From positions 1-8,033 of the forward strand of contig DASTKT010000147.1 of the NCBI GenBank assembly GCA_035715725.1: a stretch of DNA of 8,033 nt, written 5' to 3'. The stretch is from JADGGV01 sp035715725 (GTDB lineage Bacteria; Gemmatimonadota; Gemmatimonadetes; Longimicrobiales; RSA9). Every line of letters starts with the position of its first letter. The first letter of the stretch is position 1. Position numbers and translations under genes: made by a program. Of this stretch, positions 1 to 5,221 are shown piece by piece. The notes beneath the pieces are model-generated. The model was not told the origin of the DNA, made no database searches, and saw nothing but the letters and a program-made list of their open reading frames with translations.

Positions 1-3
1 GGG

Positions 4-35
4 AACGGGCCGGTGGAGCGCTCCACCGGCCCGTT
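4..35. terminator. perfect 32-bp palindrome, probable bidirectional terminator
   Basis: Bases 4-18 are the exact reverse complement of bases 21-35, so the RNA would form a stem of about 14 bp with a tiny loop around the central AGCGCT. The structure lies 15 bp past the stop codon of the minus-strand M28 peptidase gene, the expected place for its terminator. On the plus strand the stem is followed by GTTTCT and on the minus strand by GTTCCC. The short T run is therefore better placed for a plus-strand transcript arriving from outside the window. A terminator shared by two convergent genes fits best. No long U tract is present, so intrinsic termination is inferred. Confidence 0.65.
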
Positions 36-50
36 TCTGCATTCCGGCGC

Positions 51-1760
51 CTACTGCCGGCAGGCCCCCTGCGGGTCCGGCTTCGGGTGGTCGACGAGCG
101 GCCGCTCGTCGCGGTTCGCGAGCGCCAGCGCCACGTCGCCGATGAAGTTCGCGACCTTCGCCATGTGCGGGTAATCGATGTACTCCGGCTCGTCCGTGCG
201 CTGGTGGTAGTCCATGTGCGCGCCGGTGAAGAAGAACGCGATCGGGATGCCGAAGCGGGCGTACATGTAGTGGTCGCTCCGGCAGTAGTACTGCTGCGGG
301 TGGCCCGTGGCGTCGTACTGGTAGTCGAACTTCAGCTTCGGGCCCTGCGCGTTCACCGCCTCGATCACGTCGCCGAGCTGCGTGGAGAGGCGGCGCAGCC
401 CGATGATGCCGACGTCGCCGCGCACGCCCGCCGCGCCCGTGCCCTCGCCGCGGCCGATCATGTCGATGTTGAGCTGGGCCACGATCGAGTCGCGCGGGAC
501 GGTCGGGTGCTCGGTGAACCACTGCGAGCCGAGCAGCCCCAGCTCCTCGCCCGTGTGCCAGACGAACAGGATCGAGCGCCGCGGCTTCTTCGGCGACGTC
601 GCCAGCCGCTGCGCGATCTCCAGCACCGACATGCTGCCGCTGCCGTCGTCGTCCGCGCCGTTGAAGACGGAGTCGCGCCGCTCCGGGTAGAGCTTGAGCA
701 GGGAGTCGCGGACCGCGCGGATGCGCTGCTCCTGCTCCGGCGTGGGGACCCCCGCCGTGCTCTCCGCGCCGGCGGGGCGCATCACGATGTTGAACGCCTT
801 CAGCGAGTCGTGAGAGAGCGGCTCGCCCATGCCGATGTGGTCGTTGTGGGCGCCGATGGCGACGTACTCGCCCTTCAGCTTCGGGTCGCTCCCCGGGAGG
901 ATGGCGACGACGTTGCGCGCCGGGTTCACCGCGGCGCCGCTCGCGTAGTCGAGCTGCGCCGTGACCGGCGAGCCGGCGGCGCCGGGCTCGAGCTGGTCGA
1001 GTGGCTTGCCGAGCAGGCGCTCGGCGGCGGCGGACGACAGGACCAGGCCGAGCGCGAACGCGCGGTCCGGCATCCCCTGCGCGCCGACCGAGACGAGCAT
1101 CTCGTCGATCCCGTCGAGCAGCCCGGTCGGCGTCTCGTCGAGGGAGGCGATCCCGATCGCCGCGGCCTGGCCGTACTGGAACACCTCGGACGCCCGCCAG
1201 AACTGCCAGCTCGGCTTGCCGTCCGGACCGAGCGGCGGCAGGAAGACGACCAGCTTCCCCGCCGCCTCGGCGGGCGGGATCACCTTCCCGCCGAGCCGGC
1301 CGCCGAACACCACCGGCACGTCCGTGCCCTTGAACGAGAAGCCGAATGGCAGCCCCTGCACGCCGGGGAGCGCCACGACGTCCTTCGACAGCGCCAGCGG
1401 CGCGCCGCCGACGGAGATCGACGCGCCCGGCTGCAGCTTGCGCTGCGCCATCGGCAGCGTCTGGAAGAACGTGCCGCTGTCGCCGGCGGGCTGAAGCCCC
1501 AGCCGCTGCACCTCGGCGGCGATGTAGTTCGTGCCCTTGACGTTGCCGGGCGTCCCCGCCTGCCGGCCCATCATCGAGTCGTCGGCGAAGATGTAGAGGC
1601 GCGTCATGAGGTCGGCGGCCGTGATCGCCGGCCCCGTCGGCTGCGGAGCATGCTGGAGTGGCAGCGGCGGCGCCGCCGCGGTCTGGGCGCGCGCCGGGAC
1701 GGCCGCGACCACGAGGGAAAAGACGGCCGCGGCCAGGCGCGGCATCCGGCGGAATCGCAT
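51..1760 (-). CDS. secreted M28-family zinc metallopeptidase (aminopeptidase-like)
   Basis: This 569-residue exported peptidase probably trims peptides in the periplasm or outside the cell. A signal peptide covers about residues 1-25 (basic start, hydrophobic core, A-R-A before Q26). Residues about 140-270 look like a PA-type insert, and the M28 catalytic domain runs from about 282 to 545. All co-catalytic di-zinc motifs are visible: GAHNDH (H305, D307), GADDDGSG (bridging D371), HTGEE (catalytic E405, zinc ligand E406), NIDM (D433) and DYHQRTDEPE (H519). The start at 1760 puts the signal peptide at the N-terminus and has a GGGAG about 8 bases upstream. The frame is open for another 93 codons, but they are Pro/Arg-rich and lie in the promoter region. 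About 55 residues between H305/D307 and D371 exceed the usual spacing. The palindrome at 4-35 probably ends the transcript. Substrate is unknown; family is secure. Confidence 0.93.
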   Translation of the reverse strand: MRFRRMPRLAAAVFSLVVAAVPARAQTAAAPPLPLQHAPQPTGPAITAADLMTRLYIFADDSMMGRQAGTPGNVKGTNYIAAEVQRLGLQPAGDSGTFFQTLPMAQRKLQPGASISVGGAPLALSKDVVALPGVQGLPFGFSFKGTDVPVVFGGRLGGKVIPPAEAAGKLVVFLPPLGPDGKPSWQFWRASEVFQYGQAAAIGIASLDETPTGLLDGIDEMLVSVGAQGMPDRAFALGLVLSSAAAERLLGKPLDQLEPGAAGSPVTAQLDYASGAAVNPARNVVAILPGSDPKLKGEYVAIGAHNDHIGMGEPLSHDSLKAFNIVMRPAGAESTAGVPTPEQEQRIRAVRDSLLKLYPERRDSVFNGADDDGSGSMSVLEIAQRLATSPKKPRRSILFVWHTGEELGLLGSQWFTEHPTVPRDSIVAQLNIDMIGRGEGTGAAGVRGDVGIIGLRRLSTQLGDVIEAVNAQGPKLKFDYQYDATGHPQQYYCRSDHYMYARFGIPIAFFFTGAHMDYHQRTDEPEYIDYPHMAKVANFIGDVALALANRDERPLVDHPKPDPQGACRQ

Positions 1761-1803
1761 TCCGGGGTCTCCCGGGCTCGGGTTCGGGAAAAACGGGTCC
1801 GGC

Positions 1804-1834
1804 AAGATGTTTACGCCGCCGGGGGGGCGAAAGG
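1804..1834 (-). promoter_or_regulatory. candidate promoter of the M28 peptidase gene
   Basis: Read on the minus strand, CATCTTG (-10-like, at 1803-1809) lies 19 bp after a TTTC (1829-1832). It would give a 5' leader of roughly 35-40 bases before the ATG at 1760. The hexamer is one base from the TATCTT and TACCTT elements found upstream of other genes here. The spacer contains seven consecutive C on this strand (1821-1827). The arrangement resembles the TTTG / N19-21 / TAnnTTTG promoters known from Bacteroidetes, but this is pattern matching only. Confidence 0.4.
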
Positions 1835-1945
1835 TTCGTGGGACCGGGGTCGGCGGGGGTGGGACGGAGCGCCGCGGCGGCGACGGCGCCCGCCAGCTCG
1901 AGGCCGAGGCCGGGAGCCGAGCCCCCCGGTCGGCCTCGCCCCGCG

Positions 1946-1975
1946 GCGGGCCGGCGCCACCAGGCGCCGGCCCGC
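1946..1975. repeat. perfect 13-bp inverted repeat with ACCA loop
   Basis: Bases 1946-1958 pair exactly with 1963-1975 around the loop ACCA. The element lies within the 296-bp divergent intergenic region, just upstream of the plus-strand promoter candidate at 1976-2003. Since no gene ends nearby, it is unlikely to be a terminator for an annotated gene. It may be an operator dyad for one or both divergent genes. Its right arm shares the 10-mer AGGCGCCGGC with a second hairpin at 2012-2028. The rest of the intergenic region (about 1835-1945) is GC-rich with no feature I can support. Confidence 0.5.
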
Positions 1976-2003
1976 TTGGCTTCGGCACACGCGCCGTTAC
2001 CTT
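1976..2003 (+). promoter_or_regulatory. candidate promoter for the 2057-3065 gene pair
   Basis: TTACCTTTT has its core TACCTT at 1998-2003 and is one of the few AT-rich stretches in the region. TTGGC begins at 1976, leaving about 19 bp between TTG and TA. Transcription would start near 2010, giving a leader of roughly 45 bases with a hairpin at 2012-2028. The same GTTACCTT octamer core recurs upstream of the CsoR-like gene (4590-4597), which supports it being functional. Confidence 0.45.
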
Positions 2004-2011
2004 TTCCCGGT

Positions 2012-2028
2012 GCCGGCGAGGCGCCGGC
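2012..2028. repeat. 7-bp GC hairpin in the probable 5' leader
   Basis: GCCGGCG (2012-2018) and CGCCGGC (2022-2028) form a perfect stem with a 3-base loop. It sits between the -10 candidate and the ribosome binding site of the gene at 2057. It could be a leader hairpin or the second half-site pair of an operator, since it shares AGGCGCCGGC with the dyad at 1946-1975. Either role is inferred. Confidence 0.4.
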
Positions 2029-2056
2029 GCCGGAGTCACGCACCTGAGGGAGACGG

Positions 2057-2542
2057 ATGCTCGGAGCGCAAGGAGTCGAGCGGCTGCGCGGGTTCCTGGA
2101 GGAGCGGCTGCCCGGCCTCGTCGTCTGGGAGGACCGGATCGGGCGCAACACGCACCTCATCTTCCCGGCGCGCCAGGAGAGCGAGTACCGCTTCGTGGCC
2201 GACGTCCCGGACGACCTGACGCACGTGACCGTCGCCGCGGAGCTGCGGGCGGACGCCGACCTGCGCTTCTGGCGCGTGCACCTCCGCCGCGCCGCCGCCG
2301 ACGGCTCCGCCGACGTGCTCATGGTGCGCCTCGAGGAGCTGCTCCTCGACCTGCTCTCCGCTCCGACGCAGGTCCGGCAGCGGCGCGGGCGGCTCTTCTG
2401 GACCTTCACCTGCGCCCGCGCCGACCCCGCCGGCGCGCCGCGGCTCACCGGCGCGCGCGTGCTCCGCTGGCTCGGCCGCGTGCCGAAGCTCCGCGGCTCC
2501 GAGCGCGTCTACCTGGCCGGACCGTCGCTGCGCCGCGGGTGA
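2057..2542 (+). CDS. hypothetical soluble protein, 161 aa
   Basis: I do not recognise this family. The ATG has a good GGGAGA site 3-8 bases upstream, and an in-frame TGA at 2045-2047 rules out an earlier start. The product has no signal peptide or membrane segment. It opens with an amphipathic helix (about 5-19). Then come alternating hydrophobic strands (LVVWEDRI, THLIFPA, YRFVADV, HVTVAAEL, RFWRVHL at about 21-77) and a Leu-rich helix RLEELLLDLL (91-100). The C-terminus is Arg-rich and basic. The strand-rich pattern with a central helix suggests a small alpha+beta domain in the cytoplasm. The membrane protein gene at 2604 starts 61 bp downstream with no convincing terminator between, so the two are probably co-transcribed. 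Coding status is well supported by length, start signal and G/C-ending codons. Confidence 0.75.
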   Translation: MLGAQGVERLRGFLEERLPGLVVWEDRIGRNTHLIFPARQESEYRFVADVPDDLTHVTVAAELRADADLRFWRVHLRRAAADGSADVLMVRLEELLLDLLSAPTQVRQRRGRLFWTFTCARADPAGAPRLTGARVLRWLGRVPKLRGSERVYLAGPSLRRG

Positions 2543-2603
2543 GGGCCCGCGTACGGGAGTTGCACCTCCGCGCCGTAGACCCTTGCACGGGAGGCGGCGG
2601 AGG

Positions 2604-3065
2604 ATGAATCGCGTGGCGATGGATGCGGCGGCGGGTGCGGCCGGCGGCCTGGCCGGCACGGTGGCCATGAGCGTGGTGATGCTGGCGGCGCGCCAGTCCG
2701 GATTCCTGGGGGAGGCGCCGCCGCGGAGGATCACCGATCGGCTGCTCGAGGGGGTCGGGCTCGGCCACCTGGATCGCCGCGCCAAGGACGCCATCGCCGT
2801 GGCGTCCCACATGGCGTACGGCATCGGCTTCGGCGCGCTCTTCGGGCTGGCGCGCCGGCGTCTCCCGGAGCGCGTCCCGCCGGCCGCCGCCGGCGCGCTC
2901 GCGGGGCTCGCCGTCTGGGCCGCGAGCTACGAGGGGTGGGTGCCCGCGCTCGGGCTCATGCCGCCGCCGGAGCGGGACCGCCCCGGCCGGCCGATGTCCA
3001 TGGTCGTCGCGCACCTGGTGTACGGCGCGGTCGCGGGGGCGGTCGCCCAGCGCATCGGCGCCTGA
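2604..3065 (+). CDS. small multi-pass membrane protein, DUF6789/DUF1440-like
   Basis: The 153-residue product has about four hydrophobic segments: roughly 8-29, 63-84, 92-112 and 132-150. They are rich in Gly/Ala with small-residue packing motifs (AAGGLAG, GIGFGALFGL, AAAGALAGLAVWAAS, VAHLVYGAVAG). The loop with GWVPALGLMPPPERDRPGRP (about 111-130) and the N-terminal GEAPPRRIT are the parts that most resemble the DUF6789/DUF1440 (YagU-like) integral membrane proteins. That assignment is from memory and tentative, and the function of such proteins is not established. The chosen ATG has GGGAGG nine bases upstream; a TTG at 2583 would add seven Arg-rich residues and is less likely. It probably forms an operon with the gene at 2057. 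Its last codons and stop lie inside the first unit of the 36-bp tandem repeat. Confidence 0.82.
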   Translation: MNRVAMDAAAGAAGGLAGTVAMSVVMLAARQSGFLGEAPPRRITDRLLEGVGLGHLDRRAKDAIAVASHMAYGIGFGALFGLARRRLPERVPPAAAGALAGLAVWAASYEGWVPALGLMPPPERDRPGRPMSMVVAHLVYGAVAGAVAQRIGA

Positions 3066-3176
3066 TCCGGCCAAGCGCGCGCCGGGCGCTTCGCCGCGCG
3101 GCGCGGCTGAACGGGCGCCGGGCGCATCGCCGCCTGATGCGGCTGCGGGCCGCCGGGCGCCCGCGCCTGACCGGGC
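3045..3176. repeat. degenerate 36-bp tandem repeat at convergent gene ends
   Basis: About 3.7 copies begin at 3045, 3081, 3117 and 3152 (periods 36, 36 and 35). The second and third units match at most positions and share GCCGGGCGC at their start, as does the fourth. The first and third units share CGCATCGNCGCCTGAT. The first unit contains the final codons and TGA of the membrane protein gene, and TGA recurs in the same frame in the third and fourth units. In the third unit CGCATC (3123-3128) and GATGCG (3136-3141) form a 6-bp hairpin. GCGGGC (3145-3150) with GCCCGC (3159-3164) forms another. The array fills the gap between two convergent genes and may serve as their terminator. Confidence 0.6.
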
Positions 3177-3177
3177 C

Positions 3178-4488
3178 TCACCGGCGGCCGAGCGCCGCCA
3201 GCGCGTGGCGCGCCGCCCGGCGCCCACTCGCGATGGCGCCGTCCACGGTGCCGCTGCGTCCACCCGGCGCCATCGCCTCGCCGGCCAGGAAGACGGTCCC
3301 CTCGATCGGCCGCGCCAGCGCCTCGCCTGAGCCCTCCCCGCCCACCAGCGTGTAGCTGTAGGCGCCGCGCGCGAACGGGTCCCGCGTCCAGTCGTGGTGC
3401 CACGCGGCCTCGACCTCGGCCGCCAGCGCGGCCGCGGGCATCCCGAGGTGCGCCGCCAGGTCGTGCAGCGCCAGCCGCTGCAGCTCGCTCTCGCTCGTGG
3501 CCGCCAGCGCCGCCGCGCCCGGACCGCCGCTCCAGGCGACGAGGAGCGGCGCCCGCACCGGGTGCGTCGACCACCACACCTCGAACGGGCCGTCCGCGAG
3601 GTGGAGGAAGCTCATCCCCTCGAGGCGGTCGGTCCAGAACGCCCGCGAGAAGCGGAACACCACCTTCGCCACGCTCCCCATGGCCTGGTGCGCCAGCGCG
3701 CGCCGGTGCGCCTCCGGGAGCGGCGGCTCGAAGGCGACGGCCCCTTCCTCCCCCGCGCCGGCGGCGAGCACGCCGACCGGCACGGTCACGACCGCGGCGG
3801 CGGCGTCCACCGTCCGGTCGCCCGACCAGCGGTCGGCGCCGCGCACCGTGACGGCGCCCTTCCGCCACTCGATACGCCGTGCGACGGTGCCGAGGCGGAG
3901 CCGCGCGCCCGACGCCTGCGCCGCGAGCCACTCCGGCACGCGGTCGTAGCCATCCAGGATCCGCGTCGCGCTCTGGCCCCCGCCAGGGCCGCCGGCCTCC
4001 GCCTCGGCGAGGACGCGGGCGCTCATGCGCTCGGGCTCGGCCGCGTGGAAGCCCTCCACGTAGCGGAGCGCCGCGCGCCGGGCCTCCTCCGGCAGGTCCT
4101 GCAGCCCCGGGGCATCGAGCGCCTCGGCGACCGGCCGGTCGGGTGAGACGTCCGGGTCGAGGCGCCGCATGACCTCGGCGACGTAGCGGAAGAAATCGTC
4201 CGCCGGCGCTACCCGGCCGCGCTCGGCGCGGTAGTGGCGCCCGGCCAGCTCGACCGCCAGCAGCCCCGCGGCGTCCACGATGCCCAGCGTCTCGTCCGGC
4301 GCGCCATGCACCATCTCGGCCCCCAGCTCGACCGGGACCGCGACACCCGCCTCCCGCAGCGTATGGATCCGGCCGCCGATGCGCGTCCGCGCCTCGAGGA
4401 TCGTCACGTCCTCGACGCCGGCCCGGCGGAGCTCCGCCGCGGCCGCGAGCCCCGCGCACCCCGCACCGACGATCACGACGTCGCACAT
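3178..4488 (-). CDS. FAD-dependent amine oxidase (monoamine/polyamine oxidase family)
   Basis: This 436-residue cytoplasmic flavoprotein should oxidise a primary, secondary or polyamine to an imine/aldehyde with release of H2O2. The dinucleotide-binding motif GAGCAGL (8-14) is followed by the ribose-binding acidic residue and signature LEARTRIGGR (31-40, E32). The conserved flavin-domain lysine is in GSVAKVVFRF (K275). The aromatic-cage region WTRDPFARGAYSYT (367-380) and the C-terminal FAD motif VFLAGEAMAP...GTVDGAIASGRRAA (399-426) are intact. Length fits the compact bacterial members. ATG 4488 is the only usable start, because an in-frame stop lies at 4510-4512 with no GTG or TTG between. 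No Shine-Dalgarno site is visible, so it may be leaderless or translated from a short leader. It is divergent from the CsoR-like regulator, which may control it. No signal peptide is seen. Substrate cannot be read from sequence. Confidence 0.92.
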   Translation of the reverse strand: MCDVVIVGAGCAGLAAAAELRRAGVEDVTILEARTRIGGRIHTLREAGVAVPVELGAEMVHGAPDETLGIVDAAGLLAVELAGRHYRAERGRVAPADDFFRYVAEVMRRLDPDVSPDRPVAEALDAPGLQDLPEEARRAALRYVEGFHAAEPERMSARVLAEAEAGGPGGGQSATRILDGYDRVPEWLAAQASGARLRLGTVARRIEWRKGAVTVRGADRWSGDRTVDAAAAVVTVPVGVLAAGAGEEGAVAFEPPLPEAHRRALAHQAMGSVAKVVFRFSRAFWTDRLEGMSFLHLADGPFEVWWSTHPVRAPLLVAWSGGPGAAALAATSESELQRLALHDLAAHLGMPAAALAAEVEAAWHHDWTRDPFARGAYSYTLVGGEGSGEALARPIEGTVFLAGEAMAPGGRSGTVDGAIASGRRAARHALAALGRR

Positions 4489-4518
4489 GCGTCCATTGGG
4501 GGAAGGAGGTCAACGCTC

Positions 4519-4650
4519 ATGCCGGCGCCCCCGTGCAACGCCCGCGCCAGCTACGACCATCTGTCGCTCGACCGCCGGCGGGCTCCGGCGTTACCTTGCA
4601 GCATCGGCTCGGCCGCCGCCGCGGCCACGGATCGGGAGATAGAGGGATGA
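4519..4650 (+). CDS. possible 43-codon leader ORF coupled to the CsoR-like gene
   Basis: An unusually strong Shine-Dalgarno sequence, GGAAGGAGGT (4501-4510), lies eight bases before ATG 4519. The ORF ends in TGA at 4648-4650, overlapping the regulator's ATG at 4647 as ATGA, the classic arrangement for translational coupling. The peptide has Cys at positions 6 and 30 and no recognisable domain. Against it: the best -10 candidate for the regulator (TACCTT, 4592-4597) lies inside the ORF, so the main transcript would not contain its start. The composition could also arise by chance in GC-rich DNA. It would need a promoter upstream of 4500, within the amine oxidase gene start. Confidence 0.25.
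   Translation: MPAPPCNARASYDHLSLDRRRAPALPCSIGSAAAAATDREIEG
4567..4597 (+). promoter_or_regulatory. candidate promoter of the CsoR-like regulator
   Basis: GTTACCTTG (core TACCTT at 4592-4597) matches the element upstream of the 2057 gene. CTCG at 4567-4570 lies 21 bp upstream, one base from CTTG. Transcription would begin near 4604, giving a leader of about 43 bases. No clear CsoR operator (a G-tract/C-tract dyad) could be picked out in the 158-bp region shared with the amine oxidase gene. Confidence 0.4.
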
Positions 4651-5015
4651 GCCAGGACATGACAGACGGGACGACCTCGGCCGTCGCCTGCGGGTGCGGC
4701 GCAGCGGACGTCGACCACGCCGAGGGCCGCCACGCCGTCGGCGTCGACCCGGAAGCGAAGGCCAAGAACCTGCGGCGCCTCCGCCGCATCGAGGGGCAGG
4801 TCCGCGGCCTCCAGCGCATGGTCGAGGACGACCGCTACTGCGCCGACATCATGACCCAGATCGCCTCCGTCCACGAGGCGCTCCGCGCCGTCGGCCGCGA
4901 GCTCATGCGCAACCACCTGCGCCACTGCGCCGCCTCCGCCATCCGCACCGGCGGCGACGACGCCGAGGCCATGTACGACGAGCTGCTGAACCTGATCTAC
5001 CGGACCGTCCGCTAG
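4647..5015 (+). CDS. CsoR/FrmR-family (DUF156) metal- or aldehyde-sensing repressor
   Basis: The 122-residue product is an all-helical DNA-binding repressor of the CsoR/RcnR/FrmR family, which works as a tetramer and releases DNA on binding its inducer. The family core LRRLRRIEGQVRGLQRM (42-58) is followed by DRYC (Y64, C65) and NHLRHC (H90, C94). The Cys / His-x3-Cys set with Tyr before the first Cys matches the Cu(I)-binding CsoR subtype. The position equivalent to the N-terminal His of Ni/Co-sensing RcnR is not His. The core is preceded by about 33 extra residues carrying C15-G-C17, H24 and H29, a possible additional metal site. A GGGAG eight bases upstream supports ATG 4647. The gene is divergent from a flavin amine oxidase, and no copper ATPase or chaperone gene lies in the window. 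Copper sensing is likely from the ligands. Aldehyde sensing of the FrmR type is the main alternative. Confidence 0.9.
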   Translation: MSQDMTDGTTSAVACGCGAADVDHAEGRHAVGVDPEAKAKNLRRLRRIEGQVRGLQRMVEDDRYCADIMTQIASVHEALRAVGRELMRNHLRHCAASAIRTGGDDAEAMYDELLNLIYRTVR

Positions 5016-5028
5016 CCGGGCGCGCCGA

Positions 5029-5056
5029 CGGCCGCCGCGGCCCGCGGAGGCGGCCG
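5029..5056 (+). terminator. GC-rich hairpin after the regulator gene
   Basis: CGGCCGCC (5029-5036) pairs perfectly with GGCGGCCG (5049-5056) around a 12-base GC loop, starting 13 bases past the regulator's stop codon. No T tract follows, so it would be a U-less terminator if it works as one. Stretches this GC-rich form chance hairpins often, hence the low confidence. The remaining bases to 5156 hold nothing I can support. Confidence 0.35.
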
Positions 5057-5156
5057 GCGGGACGCCGCGCCCGTGCCCACCACCGGGCGGCCGCGCCGCT
5101 TCCTGACATCGGGGGCACGCTCCCTGCAACCCCTCCATTTCCGCTCAGGGTCACGT

Positions 5157-5162
5157 TATCTT
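5157..5162 (+). promoter_or_regulatory. candidate -10 element of the lipoprotein gene
   Basis: ACGTTATCTTTCG contains TATCTT at 5157-5162, 60 bp before the GTG start at 5222. It fits the TAnnTT pattern seen at the other gene starts in this window. I see no clear upstream (-33/-35) partner; CATTT at 5136-5140 is too close. Confidence 0.4.
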
Positions 5163-5221
5163 TCGGGGCACCGGTGCACGCCGCCCGGCCCTCCCCGCTC
5201 ACCAGACCCCACAAGGTTGCC

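Noticed and set aside
1761..2039. 93-codon N-terminal extension of the M28 peptidase frame
   Set aside because: The added residues are Pro/Arg/Gly-rich and would bury a good signal peptide. The stretch carries the promoter candidates and dyads, and ATG 1760 has its own ribosome binding site.
87..2219. 710-codon plus-strand open frame opposite the M28 gene
   Set aside because: It is an antisense shadow produced by G/C-biased codons. The product is Arg/Val/Ala-rich with no domain, while the opposite strand carries complete M28 motifs.
3045..3176. CRISPR-like array
   Set aside because: The units are contiguous and degenerate with no unique spacers, so it is a simple tandem repeat.
2927..4513. 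528-codon minus-strand frame overlapping the amine oxidase
   Set aside because: It is a frame-shifted shadow with Arg/Gly-rich low-complexity translation. The amine oxidase frame has the intact FAD motifs.
4509..4514. TTGACC on the minus strand as a -35 for the amine oxidase gene
   Set aside because: A -10 at normal spacing would fall at or inside the start codon, and no AT-rich hexamer is present there.
4694..5221. Upstream extension of the lipoprotein frame
   Set aside because: It would overlap nearly all of the regulator gene in another frame and hide the lipoprotein signal sequence at GTG 5222.
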